Shown here piece after piece: positions 11,881 to 27,261 of a DNA stretch of 64,000 bases. The translations under genes and the position numbers were made by a program. How positions within the stretch are numbered: the stretch's first letter is position 1; each line of letters opens with the position of its first letter. The stretch covers positions 65,140,808-65,204,807 of the forward strand of contig OX381719.1 in assembly GCA_947462335.1 (NCBI GenBank). The letters run 5' to 3'. The stretch comes from Harmothoe impar (taxonomy: Eukaryota; Annelida; Polychaeta; Phyllodocida; Polynoidae). Below the pieces are notes generated by a model, which made no database searches, had not been told where the DNA came from, and worked only from the letters and a program-made list of their open reading frames with translations.

Positions 11881-14800
11881 ATATCATCTCAAAGCATAGT
11901 TCCTTTGTTTCCGAGAGGAAAGATATCATAATAACAATGCTGGTATAATGCTAAGGGTATAAAATACAATCAGCTAAGAACAGTACCATGCATCTTTGTG
12001 TTCTCCATGTAAACGTCATAGGACAAGACAAGATAAAGGAACCATGTGTAAGATTAGAGGCCCAGGAGTGCATGTCTCCTTGTGGTTTTTTCCCCATGCC
12101 ATTTTTGTACCTGTATCATCAAGTCAGAACAAGCAATGATAGCTACGGTGCCAGTACTAAATATGCCTCAGTACAATGCCTTTCCGTAGTGATAAAACTC
12201 AGTATATAGTATTATAACAGAACCCACACACACTTTTTTTAAAATAATTATATTTATGCAGGAGCCAATGATGATAATGCTGGGATTTCACTAACATTTT
12301 TCTTAAACTGTTCAAGTAAACTAAGAGAGGAGTGAGGTTTAACAGCAAAAAAAAACACCTATATGTATACACTATTGGTCTATATGAATACCTTAAGCAC
12401 CAATCCTCACTCTAGTGACCTCTGACTGTCCCAACACAGCCATCCACTGGTACCAACCAATCATAAGGTCCCTCAGGCTCAGACAGCAAGCGCACAGCAC
12501 ACCACCAAGGCTTTGCCCTGTCCCCCTCTATTCCTTCAGGACAGCTATCACCACTGAACCCTGATCGGTTGGAGTAGAACCTTTAATGGCTGCTGAGCAT
12601 GACAGGTAACTGACACACACATGTCCAACCTGGAAATTAGGATTATGGCATATTATAATGTTTTTGGCCATAAGGGATTTCTGAATATATCCATATATAA
12701 ATGCCTTCATCATTTACCTCTGGAAATATACTACTTCAAATACAGATAATTGAGATAACATTTCACACCAGGTACTGCTTAATGAAGTACCAGTGCCACT
12801 ATAGCAGCTTTCCTCCTGAAACCACTGTAGCAGCTCTCCTGCTAAGTGTAGATGGATGATTTATTCATGAATTAGTTTGTAAATGAGTGACTGGGGGCAC
12901 TAGTGATGCATAGCTTTGATGGACTAGTAAACAGCTGACAAATCATCTATTTGTACACAACATTTTATCAAAGAACAATTTGAAATATCGTCTTTGCTGT
13001 CTGCCTGTGCTGAAATAGCACCCAAAGGGCTCTTTGTCCACTAAGGATATGAACCTGCCCAGACTAAGTAATAAGATAATAGGGCAGAGCTATTTGTAGT
13101 ATGTCAACCTAAGTCTACTATATAAGTGCCCATGAGATGTAGCTGTGTGGCATGTGGTGACAGACCCCTATGTCTTCTTATAAGTCTGAGCTCTATCCCT
13201 TGGAGGGGAGGGGGCTTTGTCACCTTCTCTCAGTACAACTTGACCGTCCCAATTTGCCACCATCCATTGATGCCAGACTCTCTTTTCCATCGCCATTTCC
13301 CCATATTACAATGTTCTGGTCATGACATATCAGGCATGACACCTTTCATGATGAGAGGTAGTCTGTAAGGAGGGAGCTATACATAGCTATATGGTACTGT
13401 AAGGCTATATAATAGTGTGTGCATATAGACAAGCCTGACTAAGGCTTCTATATTTACATTAGGAGTATGAAGTGAAATAGATCAGTGACTGGAGACATAC
13501 ATGATAACTTTAAATATATATATATTACAACTCCTATGAAATGTAAAGTAATGAGATATGATTGTCATATAAGCCTTGGATACCCTCCAAGAATGGGTTT
13601 TGCTGATAATGTTGAAAATCAGGTCTTTTACCAAAAGCTGATGTATAAAAACTGATGGTCTTCACCTGACTTTGATTGTCTTGTATATTTCATAACTTCC
13701 TTTGCAAATGGGTCCAGTGCAGTTTATTAATCCTGTGTGGGAAATGAAATAGTAAGGGCTTATCTCACATGAGTTTTGTATGAAACCCCTAAGACTGTTG
13801 AAGTGGCTTCCAGGCATGGTAACAATGCTTTACCTGAGACACTACTGCTTAGGCACTGCACAATAATACATACACAAGTCTAAGTTTGAATGCTTTTGTT
13901 TTTAAATACCCTAATAATCAAGCATGTATGGAGGGCTAGTCGTTTTGCAATTTAAACACATGTAAGGAAATAATTGCCATAACATTGGTTGATGCCAGCA
14001 CGACTCAGCATGATGCATAAAGAATGCCCTGGTCTTCACTATAAAGGTATTCCTGTAGCATTTCTGACTGTGGCTACTAACACACACTATAGTGTGTCTT
14101 AGTACAGTGTATAGACACAAGTAATAAGGCAATCTTGAATGGTACTACCAGTATAGACACAAGGTATGAGGCAATCTCACAAAGTACAATAGGTGTTGTG
14201 TGCAGGTTATGATGGTCAGACAGGGGCAACAATGAGAACCTGACAGAAGCACACTGTAGCCTCATGCATATCAGAGTGTACAATAAAAGTTTTATTGATC
14301 ATCAACACTAAAGGTAGTACTGGTGTCCAGCTGTATATAGTCTTGTGATATTATTAAAGTGAGAAAGCTATAGAGACACACACTCAGTCAGTGTAGGATT
14401 TGAGTAAAAATGGAAATGTACTAAGGGGCAAAAAATTAACATATAGATAACCTCTCTCCCCCCCCCCCCATTATGGTGCATAATGGATTATGTTTGCCCT
14501 TTGAAATTCCTGAAGGGTTCTTTTGTTGTGACTTAATTCGTGAAGCTAATTTATGTGGATATTGATGAAATCCTAAGTTCTTTGCTCTCACATCATTACA
14601 ATGACATTCTGCTACAATTCTGCTCCAGCAAACAATTGATTGGCACTGTGCATTGATAATCATCTCCCAATTAGCAAACACTGAAGCTGTCTAATTTAAT
14701 TCATCTGAATGCACAAACAGTTACCAGGATTACCAGGATTTGTACCACAGTAACTCATTAGTAATTACAGCAGTGGTGGATGGAGACATTTAACTGTCAG

Positions 14801-16885
14801 GAAGTTTGTGTCTTATTTGTACGAGAAAAATATTGATTGGCACCATGCATTGATAATTTAGCCATCTTCGAATCAGCAAACACCTAAGCCGTCTCATCTA
14901 ATCCTGATGCATACATTTGAAACATTATATATATGGTAATTGAAATATATTATTTGATGAGTTATAGCTATTGAAAAGTGCATTAATGGATTAAATAAAA
15001 ACGTCTTTGAAGGTACTTTAATTGGCACAATCTTTGGAGCCTTTCAGCTCTACCTAAAATAACAGCGTCATGAAATGATAAAAATATTAGATGTTTCATG
15101 CCAAATATGCACATCACTCAAAGTATGTGAGTAAAATGGGGCACATCCTTTGTGCTAACAGTCAGTACATCTCTCAGTTAGGTGAAGCTGTTTAACCAAA
15201 TATGCTCTATAGCAGATTCTCTCTTCAGGGAATGCTAACATTACACGACAACCTAAAGGCATGTGTGACCACAGGATATAGGAAGGTACCATGAGACATC
15301 ATCGGGCTTCCCTGTTGGAGGTCTGTGGAGAAGAGTAGTGGGGTGTTGAGTCTACTGTTATGGTTATGCTAACGCTATGTACTTTATTGTCCTTTCAGGC
15401 CCCTACAAGTCAACTTTCTAAACCACACCAACTCATTTAGGATATATGCTCAGATTTAGGTAAAGAAGGTTCTGCGTCAAATATTGTTTTTCGGTCGTCG
15501 CGGGGCTCATCAGTATTTCACACCAACTACTCAGACACAATATAACACTGGTGGTGTGTACTGACGATGTATAAGTGCAGCAGGCAGTGTGACTGCAGTA
15601 CAGTACTTATTCTCATGACTGCCACCTCTGTGAAGATAATTTTCAGAACATGATGAATGTGCCTACTGTACCACATATTCTATCCAGATTTGAAAGGAAT
15701 GTATCTCAAAAGGTATACTATTCTAATATATCCAAAGATATCAAATTTAATACCATTCCTTGTTACTTATCACTACCTTTGTGCTTGAATATTCCCCTAG
15801 AATTTTGCTGCTCATGTCATTTTCCCCTGTTGGAACCTGTGTGCTACAACGAAGAGTATACAGTTCAAAGATGGCTTAGATATAGTTTTAAGAAAACACA
15901 ACACAGCCAAATGCTGGTAAGCAGGTTTAGATGGCCCATAAAGAAAGCTAAGTTTTCCTTACGCTGTTTATAGAATAACATATCTCAGACTGGCGTTCAT
16001 GAGACTCACTTGAGTTCTTTTGTATATTCTTAAATCTTCAATGGCTTGCTTAATACAGCAATGTAGGGGGGATGACATCAAAAACTGGTATTCATGATTT
16101 TGGATAATAACCTATTTGGATTCTCATGATTTAGAGTTAGAGAGGTAAAGTGGGGTTAATGAAATGAAGAAATTATGGGCTTGGACCAGCACTGGGTATG
16201 GGGGGGTAATCAGGGCTCTGATATAAATAAGTGTTAACTGAAGAGAATTCACATACCCCCCAAAAAAACTATGTATGACTGGCAGGAAAAAGTATCTAAT
16301 ATGAGGCATATAGAGGACAAGGAAAAGATAACAAAATGACAAAAAATTAATAGCAATTAGCAAGCAGGCTAATTACAGATGTCTGATTAAATGACCACAG
16401 TTACGAGGTGCTGACCTCATTTGCTGATCATCGATTCACCAATTACAACCTTCATGAAAAGGATGTGTAATCTGGTAAATATCATTAGTTTATGCAGCAG
16501 CACCTGATCTCTTTATTTGCAATCTATGCTTAGCAGTTTTCTTATGATACTATCTCTTTCTTAGAAATCAGATACCTAAAACTATTTTGTAGCTCAGGCC
16601 ACATCCAGTGAAAGAAAAAAAGACCAACCATTCAGTAGGTCTTACTTTCTACTAGAGTCCACGCTACAATGTATCCTGCAGTCCTGTCCATTGTCCCTAC
16701 AGTGGTGTGACACAGGGTGATGTTAAACCACAGCAAGCATTGTCCGTCAGCAGCATTGTAGAGCAGACATTAATTACAAGGGAACACCGGCTTTAAGAGT
16801 ATACAGGATCTAACAGTGACAAAGTCCCAGACATGTACAGCAGGTGGATTGCAGTAGGAGGGAACTACAGACAGACACACTGCTA
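10700..16885 (+). repeat. Segmental duplication copy C1 (partner of 18730-23790)
   Basis: This block is collinear with C2 at an offset of about 6.9-7.6 kb. CATGTGTAAGATTAGAGGCC near 12044 matches near 19188. The ACACCAGGTACTG...AGCAGCTTTCCTCC stretch near 12766-12816 matches near 20082. AGACAAGCCTGACTAAGGCT near 13426 matches near 20749. GGGAACACCGGCTT near 16780 matches near 23694. Divergence and indels are substantial, so the duplication is old. A run of 12 C lies near 14460. No gene with conserved frame between C1 and C2 is apparent. Confidence 0.75.
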
Positions 16886-18729
16886 TCTAACACATCACAA
16901 GGTCTGATGGTTATGTGTCACTAGTCCTCCCTCTGTTCGGCATTGAATTCTACAGCTGTGGCCAGTACAGTAGTTAGGCCTTTCATTGTGTAGACTGTGA
17001 AATAGCTATATATCCAAGGGCATCTGCAGCTCTGTTGTTGCTTCCTAAAAAGATTTTTTATATAGGCAGGAAACTTCTTAGCGAACTGCAAACATCAAAC
17101 ATAAATCTGTCTACTGAAACATATGTAAGGAATAATGATAAAGGGCATCAATGACATAGCAGTGTCAGGCTCTGAGACATGTACAGCCAGTAAATTGTAG
17201 TACGAACTACAGCTACACCACAAGGTGTAATATCACACGTTCTACTTGTGATCTGTCACAGGGTGAAGCTTTTCTACAGCTATTCCCAAGGCTTCCCCCA
17301 AGCATCAGCTGATGAACTGTAAATGTGTGGGACAGTGAGCAGTTCTGACAGTGATACTTCCGTAAGTCATTAATAACTGTAGACAGCTTCCATGCAGCTT
17401 CCATGGAAAATAGAATCAGTTACAGCCCACAGTGCTATAGCTGTGCTGGTGATGCTATGGACTTCAAAATGAGAGTTTCTTTTATTTGTCTGCAAAACAA
17501 ATATTGAAAGAGCTAGGATGGGAAGATCCAAATCACCTGTGGCAAATATATTCCCTCTCTCTCTCTTCTCTCATATGCCAACAACATCAAACTGCTTCAT
17601 CTTTGAATAGTTCCTCTTCTATGCTTTGAAGGGTGTCTTAAAAAAATAGAATAACTGACCCGCTTTACAATTGCATTTTTAGGCCTTTTTCAGTCAAATC
17701 AAAAAAGTAATTATTGCAGCCAAATAGTTGGCTTATAGCTCTTTGGGAAATTGAGTTATCAAAATTTATCCATCTGTCCCTAGCAACCTCTGTCATATTG
17801 GACTGGTACTTGGCCTTGAGTGATAAATGTGTATTTAAATATGGCTTGATCCTGCACTGTTAAATCAGAGTTTAGATCCTGAACACCAGTGTTTAGGTTC
17901 TAAACACTTAGTTAAGGTTGATCGCTACTCATTGAATATGGACTCCTGCGCAGCTCTCTGCGCATATAGCATTCACTGTTCAAAAATTGGCTAATATTGC
18001 ATAATCAGTTACATATATATGCAAACTAAGCAATATCCGAAAATTGGACAATTCCGAGCAAAATTGAGCATTTAATTGCACTTTAGATATTTGATATATT
18101 TGGAGCCAGTGATATTTGCTATTTTCAACATAAATTAGAATATTGGCAATATTTACCAATAAATCATTATAGAGATTGATATAGATCTCATCCAACTGCT
18201 AAAAACAACCAAGGGTATGATATATACATTTTTTAACCTGATCCTTGGCCTTTAACCCATTATTTTGGCCTTTAAATATGAGATTTAGACAGTTTTTGTC
18301 CTATTTTTTTTGCCCAAAACCCTAAAATTATGCGCGGGACCCCCTATCAAAATTACTTTTCTCAACACTTTTTTATGCTAAACATGTTTAACTTTTAACA
18401 TGTTTAGATAACAAGTGTTTAGTTTTGGAAAGTGTTAAGTTTGGGAAGCGTTTAGCTATATAGTATTTAGCTTAGGCTAGTGTTTAGATATCAAGTCTTT
18501 AGCACTTTGTAATTGTAAAGATATCATAATGTTATGGAAGTGTGTAGTTATAGTGTTTAGCTTTAGGAAGTGGGATGTGGACAATTGTTCATTTAACTTT
18601 ATTTTCATCATTTGTCGTCATCATTTTATTTTTCCATTTGGTGTATTTTTTTCCAATCCTGATGCCAGATTTTGCTGAATCTGCATTTAATTCTTTTAAA
18701 GAAATTACACATCACACATTTGAATTAGG
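16886..18729. other. Intergenic spacer between C1 and C2, partly degenerate repeats
   Basis: Near 17160-17215 there is a diverged echo of the sequence at 16805-16875 (GACATGTACAGC...GAACTACAG), so the duplication edge is itself repetitive. From about 17860 to 18560 the words GTGTTTAG, AACACTTAG and GTTTAG recur irregularly, like an old short-period minisatellite. No gene is seen. Confidence 0.5.
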
Positions 18730-21700
18730 CAGACATTAACCCTATAGAGTTGAATTCGAAAGTTATGTTTAGGGTCAGGCTTCGTGTCCAAAGAGGGGAA
18801 GGATGTTGCCTGTGTAAAATGGTCTTTGTAGTAGGGGTAGGATAAGTTGTGTCAATAGACAATAGACAATTTTTCAAGCTAATGTCCTGTCTTTGTTTCT
18901 CACAAGACAGATGCCTACACTCAAGTTGCCACTGTAGAAGGCACCTCAGATCCAAGTAATAAAACAGCTATATTCCTCATACAGGATTAACAGACAATCT
19001 AACCCTGTATAGCTCCCCTACAGAATTCTTTGTCATTCATCAATGTGATTTTGGGGTTTAGGGTCAGGCCTGCAGGACTATAATACTGGGTGTAATGTAC
19101 AGTGAGCAGCTAGGCACGCTACCAACTATTTTTGTGTGCTTTGTTCTCCAAGTGCACTTTGTATTACAACACAAGATAAGGGAAACATGTGTAAGATAAG
19201 AGGCCTAGGAGTGCATGTCTGCTGGTGATGAAACCAGTGTCCTACTTGTACTATCAGATCATAGTACTACGGTATAGTGAGAGTCTCAGTACAATGCATT
19301 TATGTAGGTTGTAGTTATACTCAAAGTATTATCACAGAAGCTGCACCAATTATATCAGGTATATGCAGGAGCAAATGATAATATTGCACTAATCAAATAT
19401 ACTAAAAGTCACACTGTGAGAGGTGGGAGTGAGGTATAACAAGGAAAAAAGAAGATATTTATGCATTATGTGAGAATAGAGATCCCTCATACAATAAGGC
19501 TTGCACTAGTGACCCCTCACAGTCCCAACACAACCATACGCTGATACCAACCAATCATATGGTCCCTCAGGCTCACACAGCCAGTGCACAGGACACCAGC
19601 AATGTCTGATCCACCAAGACTCTTACCTGTCCTCCTTCCTTTACCAAGCAGATCTATCACCACTGAACTCTGATGCTGAGGCATAGAATGTGGTATCTGC
19701 TTGGAGAGTTTGGTTTTGAGCATGGCGGGTAACTGACACACATGTCCAACCTTGAAATAAGGATTTTGGCACATTATAATGTTTTTGGCCATAAGGGATA
19801 TTCGGAATACAAGATTTCCTATACTTTAGCACTGAAGGAGCATATTCAATGCCCACCATTGAATACAATGTGGCCGTATTCAATGAGCTAGGAAAAGATA
19901 GTTTTTCTTCATAAAATGGCTTCAAAAAAAAAAGAAAAAAAAAGCCAACTACATTGAAACCTCTGATGTATTTCACTCATGGGGGCTGGAGCATATCCCA
20001 CTCAGCCTGCGGCTTTTTGGGATATGGCCATTGACCTCTGGAAATATACTACTTCAAATACAAATATTTCAGATAGCATTTCACACCAGGTACTGTTATA
20101 TGAAGTACCAGCACCACTATAGCAGCTTTCCTCCTTAAACCACTGTAGCAGCTCTCCTTCTAAGTGAAGATGGATGATTTATGGATTTTTTTTTCATGAA
20201 TTAATTTGTAAATGAGTGCCTGGGGGGACTAGTGATGCATAGGTTTGATGGACTGGTAAACAACTGACAAATCATTTATTTGTACACAACATTTTATCAA
20301 AGAACAATTTGAAATATTGTCTAAGCTGTCTGCCTGTGCTGAGATAGCACCCAAAGGGCTCTTTGTCCACTAAGGATATGAACCTGCTGGGACTGAGTAA
20401 TGCGATAATAGGGCAGAGCTATTTCTAGCATGTCAACCTAAGTCTGCTGTATGAGTGCCTATGAGATGTTGCTGTGTGGCATGTGGTGACAGACCCATCA
20501 GTCTACATATCAGTCTGAGCTCTACCCCCAGGGATGATTGTCACCTTCTATCAATACAACTTGGCCCTCCAAATTTGCCACCGTCCATTGATGTGAGACC
20601 CTTATTTCTCTTGCCATTTCCCCATGTGACAATGTATTGGTCATTACATATCAGGAATGACACCTTTCATGATGAGAGGGAGTCGGTAAGTTGGGAGCTA
20701 GATATAGCTCTACAGTACTGTAAGTCTATGTAATAGTGTGTGCATATAGACAAGCCTGACTAAGGCTATATTTACATTAGGAGTATGAAGTGAAATAGAT
20801 CAGTGACTGGAGACAGACATGATAACTTTAAATATACATATATGACAACTCCTATGATATGTAAAGGAATGAGATATGATTGTCATATAAGCCTTAGATA
20901 CTGTCCAAGAATGGGCTTTGCTGATAATGTTGAAAATCAGGTCTTTTACCAAAAGCTGATATAAAAAAACTGATGGTCTTCACCTGACTTTGATTGTCTT
21001 ATATAAATATTTGATAATTCCTTTGCAAAAGGGCCCAGTGCAGCTAGTTAATCCTTTGTGGGAAATGAAATCGTGAGGGCTTATCTCACATAAGTTTAGT
21101 ATGGAACCCCTTAAACTGTTGAATTGGCTTCCAGGCATGGTAACAATGCTTTACCTGAGCATACATGTAAGGAGGGCTAGTCGTTTTGCAATTTCAACAC
21201 ATGTAAGGAAATAACTGCCATAATATTCTTCTCAGCTTCTCAGGGCAGACTGTGGCTACTAACACATACTATAGTGTTTCCTAGTATAGAAACAAGTAAT
21301 GAGGCAATTTCATATGGTACTATAAGTATAGACACAATGTACGAGGCAATCTCACAAAGTACAATAGGTGTTGTGTGCAGGATATGGTGGTCAGAGAGGG
21401 GCAGCAATGAGAACCTGACCCACATATCCCATGCAACACTAAAGGTAATACTAGTGTCCAGCTGTATACCGTCTGAGTGAGAAAGCTATAGAGACACATA
21501 CTCAGTCAGTGTAGGAACAAAAGGAAATGTACTGAGGGGCAAAGAATTAACCTATAGATAACCTCCCCCCCCATGTTATGGTGCATAATGGTGTATGTTT
21601 GCCCTTTGAAATTCCTGAAGGGTTCATCTGTTGTGACTAGATTCTTGAAGCTCATTCATGTGGATATTGATGGAATCTTAAGTTCTCAGTTCTCACATCA

Positions 21701-23790
21701 ATACAATGACAACACTAATTCTGCTATCATTCTGCTCTAGCAAACAATTGATTGGCACTGTGCATAGATTATTAATCATGTCCCAGTTAGCAAACATCTA
21801 ATTTGATTCATCTGAATGCACAAACAGTTACCAGCCACCTCTTCCTGTCACACTGCCTGTCAGTTTTTGTGCCACAGTAACCCATTAGTGACTGTAGCAG
21901 TTGTATATGGAGATGTCAACCTGTGAGGGAGTTTGTGGAAGCTGTGTCTTAATGTGTAGAAGGAAAATGGAGGGAGGTTACTCGGAGGTTTCAGACAAAG
22001 ATAAGCCGTATTAGAAATACAGGTAAGAAATATGTCAATTGAACTATGTCCTTTGTCTGCGTTACTGACTTTATATATCATATGCCAATATAACTGATAT
22101 ACAAAGGGATTGGCAATTGGATTTTAAGTTCTGTCATCTCCCTTCCTACCCAGTCTCTTCATGTTACTTCTCATGTCATTAGGGCAGCTAGGACCCATCA
22201 TAAAGTCCAATGTTTGCTCCAGGGAGTAAGTTAAGATCATTGCAGCTTAATTAAGTTAAACGATTGATGCACAATGTCTTTACAGCCCTGGTTCATGTGA
22301 AGTATAAGTATGGCTGCTTTCTCTACCCTTTCATCAATATGAATGGAAGTGTATATCTGGATGCTTATATGATTGCTTTATTTAAGATCATAGTACTTCA
22401 AATAGATTTTGGACTAGCTATGGCTTGCTTACATTACATGGCAACTGATAGGCATGTGTGATCACAGGATATATGAAAACACCATGAGACATCAAGGGGC
22501 TGCCCTGTGGGAGGTATGTGTATAGGAGTAGTGGGTTGTAGAGTTGTGTTCCGCTATGATTATGCCAGCAAATTTTACTTTCGTATGCTTTTGGCCCCTA
22601 CATGTCAACTTTCTTAGCCACACCCTTATATATAGGGGGGCAGGCTAAGATTAAGGTAAAGGAGGATGCAGTTCCATCAGTATTTCACACCCACTACTCT
22701 GGCTCAATGTACCACTGTGAAAGCAATCCTTCTTCCATGATGGATCTACTTTTTGACTGGTGGATAGATGCATGCCTCAGGGGGATTGATGTGTACTGAT
22801 GATGTATGGGTGTAACAGGCAGTTAGACCACAACAGAGTATTCAGAACATCTCAAATGTGCCTACTGTACCATGTCAGCTTTTCAAATTTGAATGGAATG
22901 TATTTTCAACGTAATATATTTGTCAGGTATCAAATTCGATTTAAATCCTTTATACTAAATAACTACACCTAGAATGTTGCTGCTCATGGCACTTTCCTGT
23001 ATTCTAGCCTGTGTGCTACAGCAAAGTGTATACAGATCAACTCCAGCTCTATTTCCCTTATTCAGTTGATAAGATAACATATCTCGAATCCATGAGTCCT
23101 CTTGTATATTCTGAAGGCTCCCACGGGTTGCTAAATAGCCATTGTACAGCAATTACAATAGGAACATGATTCTGCATAATACCTCGTCCTGATTCTGGTG
23201 CCTGGGATTAGGGGAGGAATTGAGAGGAATTTGGCCTCTGAAAGTAAATATAGGAAAAAAGAAAACCACAACAAAACAATCAAGGCCCTGCCTGTCCAAC
23301 CAATTCACATAATAATGCAGCTTCCATAATCAGCGGCGATTACTGATTAACCAATCACAACTTTCATGATAAATATGTGCATTCCGGAGAGCATTGCTAG
23401 TCCATACAGAAACGTTTGATAACTTTACATGCAATGCATGATTCATGATAATATAAATATGATATTATCCATTTCTGAGAAATCAGACAATTGAAATAAT
23501 CCTGTAGCTCAGGCCACATATGGTGAAAGAGAAAAGACTGACCATTCAGTAGGTCTTACTTTTTTCTAGAGTCCATGTGACAAGGTTTCCTAATGTCCTG
23601 ACCGTTGTGCCTAAAGTCATGTGACACAGGATCAAGTAATTCCACACCAAGCATTATTCATCAGCAGCATTGTAGAGCTGGCGACAATTACAAGGGAACA
23701 CCGGCTTCAAGAGTATATATGTATAGGATGTAACAGTGTCAATGTCCCAGACAGGATTGCAGTAGGAGGGAACTACAGATAGACAAACTC
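18730..23790 (+). repeat. Segmental duplication copy C2 (partner of 10700-16885)
   Basis: This is the direct-orientation partner of C1. It starts with about two of the roughly 300-bp units (GGGTCAGGCTTCGTGT near 18771, GGGTTTAGGGTCAGGCC near 19053) where C1 has about four. It ends with GATTGCAGTAGGAGGGAACT near 23755, which matches near 16847. Open frames in it are not shared with C1 in position and frame, so I do not call genes. Confidence 0.75.
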
Positions 23791-25689
23791 CTTGTCCAAC
23801 CATACAGTAAGCATTACAATATTTGCAGGCATAGATTTAACACAAAAAAATTAAAAACGAAATTGTGGAAACTTTTGGCAAACAGTAGCAACAAATAACA
23901 TTGTTGACTTTTAGTCGTATAGAGATAGCATTGAGTAAAATGACCATGAAGTCTGCTACAGTTTGGTTGCTTGTTTACCCAGTGATGTACATCGTCCTAC
24001 ATCAAGGACCAGACCTGATGGGATTGGCTGTCAGGGACGGTGTACAGCTGGTGACAGGAGATTGCAGCTAGAAGGGTATTTAGACGGCCACAGTGTCAAG
24101 GTGCCAGACAGGGGGGCTAATATAGGTAAATATCAGGAGCCATATTTGTCCCAAGTCTCTAGGCAAGATCATGTTTATTTGGTTAAAAGTGCTTCTCAGT
24201 TTTTTGTGAATTCTTTGTGAGCTTGTGAGATCAAAATGAAAGCAAAGGTTTCTAAAGGTAATTAAGTGATAGGGTGGCTGCTTACACCAAAGCTGTTTAC
24301 AGCACTCTTGCAGTTCCCAGTGCATGTCCCTCTGGATCTAAAGAAGGCCTATTGTTGCTGCATTCTACATTTCATTGAACAAACTAAACATGACAAAAAT
24401 CACACGATATGTCAGCAGATTCTAGGGCACTTTTGTAGTCGTGGTCCCATGGGAAACAACTACTTCGTTCTTCTTACCAAATCACACAATATGTGTTTCA
24501 TCTACTTATGTTTTACTGAAAGAGAAAACAAGAGGAAGGGTTTTTTGCTAACTTTTTTTTTTTTTTTTTTAAGTTCCCGTCTTCATGGTCACCAGACTAA
24601 TGCTACAATGGTAAATAGTGTGATGCCCAAAAGAGGGGCAAATAATACTCTGTAGAGTAAAAATCATAAAAGCTCATTCACTTCTTCCATAGAGCTTTAT
24701 CTAAAGTGTGCCGATGACCAACAATAAGGATTTCATTTCATGATTGCTAAATCCACTCTGCATGCAAATTATATTTCATTCAATGGAGCCAAACATAATC
24801 TAATGGTAAATAAATTGCCCCAAAGAATAGGTCATTTAAATCCTCCCTTTTCCATACTATTCATTGAGAGGCTGAATAAGCCATTCAGACAAACAGTGTG
24901 TGTAGTCAGTGTCATTTTCAAATATTGACACTGTCAGCTTTATTTTGGTAGAAAGTGTGCTTTGGCTACAAACCAGGTCAGGTACTGTACGACCCCCATT
25001 ATGCTAAATTGAATATGGAAATTTTCGTATTGCCAATAAATAGGAGGATAAAGGTCTGTCTGATTAGTTTATATTGTGGGGCTGTAACACATGGCATTTA
25101 GAAGTCAGCGGTACTCATAGACAACCAGCAGACCTATTCAACAACAGAAGAAATGAATCAGTCCATTTTCTTCCCAATGTCAGGGTAGTTAAGGCTAACA
25201 AATTATCATGAATGACATCACTATGTAAAAAGAGAAACACTAAGTAGAAAAACTATGTGCAGAAGAACATGAACAGAATGGCTTTATGAATAAAAAGATC
25301 AAATGGGCACCGCATGTAAGTGATTCATTTCAGTAATCAGCATCCATGAATTGAATTGACAAGTTAAATATAAAGAGACAGCTGTCTGTTGGGGAGTTTG
25401 GGGATCAACCTACCAGAGCTGGGGTATCGTGTTACTCGTGATTTTGATCAATGTGACATAATGGAGTTTCATATTTGGCTACATGTAGATAACTGAATAA
25501 AAGAAGGACCTCAAAGTAACAAAACTAGTATTGTATTGTATATACCCTGAATGATTCCGAAAGCGAGTTTACATCCGAATGTAAGCATATCTGTCCAGGT
25601 TCAGTAACTAATAAACCACCTCTTATTCTTCGCACCTCACAAATAAGTATGCGATTCTTGTCTTTATTTCGATTCCTATCATAAGAACG
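23791..25689. other. Intergenic, no gene recognised
   Basis: The sequence is AT-rich. A stretch near 23990-24120 (GTGTACAGCTGGTGACAGGAG, GTGTCAAGGTGCCAGACAGG) is a diverged echo of the end of C2 near 23675-23770. An A/T homopolymer lies near 24554-24571. The 129-codon open frame at 24266-24655 shows no domain or splice context and reads through that homopolymer, so I leave it uncalled. Confidence 0.5.
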
Positions 25690-27261
25690 ATGAACTCCAC
25701 AGTTGTAAAATGAATCATAATTGTAAAATGACTTATAAGCTAGCATAAGTGCTTTTGGGTTGTAGTTTGTTTTCACAAAAAAAATTATGCAGGGGTAGAA
25801 GAATATTACAGAATTTGCCGCCAATGCTGCCTATCTATAAGCTCTACCTTTCTTTATCACCATGGACAGACTTTTCAATCAGACCTAGAAGATTGAATGC
25901 CTTGCAAATCACATTACAGTCTCAATTCATCATATCTAATTATCCCAAAGTGATAGACCTCTTAATCTTGTTATGCAAACGCAATTGTCATTCCAGAATT
26001 CATGACAAGATTATATTATATTTGTATTATATCTAATTGCTGCAAATCTATTCAAACCAAAAGAGAGAGGGAATACAATGCCAAGGAAATGTGTATATGC
26101 TTTAGAAGAGTACTGGTAGATTTCAAATAAATATTGGAAAGGGAGTATCATTGATCATTGTATGCTTCAGGAGGACCCCATAACATGTCCGACCGGAGAG
26201 CTACACGCAGGCTAAAACACAGACACTAATGTAAAGTAATGATTTACAGACATTTGAGAGTCATATATGTCCGTGGTGAACACATCACAAAGTTCTGACT
26301 TGCATGACCAGGATTAAATTGACAACCTGTGTTTGTGGAAAATGCTAATGTCTTCAATGTTAGCCCATGTCACCTAACATGATATAATGTATAGATGATA
26401 ACACAAAGAGCAACTTTCTGTAGGTAGAATGTTGTAGATCAGTAGAAAGTTGAAACTGATACTTGTTGGATTGCTATACAGTGAAGGGAGTGCATTGTTC
26501 TGATTTACATATATACATTGTTGTTCTGAGGGCTCTATGTAACTCCAACATCAGTGGAAAATAACCTAAATTTTGATTGAAGTACATTGAATAGCTTACA
26601 CTGCATAGTCAGTTATTGCACAATGAACAATACACAAAATATAATATCTAATTGACAATAATATCAGAGTCCTCTGAAACTGTACATATGATATTCTTAC
26701 ATGCCTCGGCAGTATGTGTCCTCTACCTTTGTATCTGCTGTGCTATACAATAGGAGTCTCCTCCCCTCTATACGTCCCCTATATTGCAGTTATTCAGGGC
26801 CTGAAGTGTGCAGTCTTCCTTAAGTAATCTACAGAATGCAGCATTGTGGCGGGACACCAGGGTACATTGTTACAGTTCTAATTAAGGCTGAATACTTACA
26901 CATTGCATGCATTGTCAGCCATTGTACATGAACCAGTGCAGTATGTATGCTCCTGTTGGCAGCTTTGTCTGCCACTATGTGACAGGTACTAGTAATATTG
27001 CATTCAATAAATTATTTATTAACCAGTCACTGTAATATTTTCTGTCTAGAGTTTAGACATGATTTGCACATTTTATCATTTTGTATGAATGTGTCAATAA
27101 AATTCTCAAATTATATTCTTCTTGCCGTATACTGCACCTGCTGTTTGTGTTATCATATAAAGCCGAAGCAACCTTCACCATCCATGGTCCTGCTCCAAAA
27201 ATAGATACTCATTCGATCACTTTAAATTCTGCTATAGTCGATACCTTTCAGGGTGCTAAAA

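Noticed and set aside
15650..15973. 107-codon frame in copy C1
   Set aside because: The partner region of C2 near 22845-23080 does not keep the frame, and no domain or splice signal is seen.
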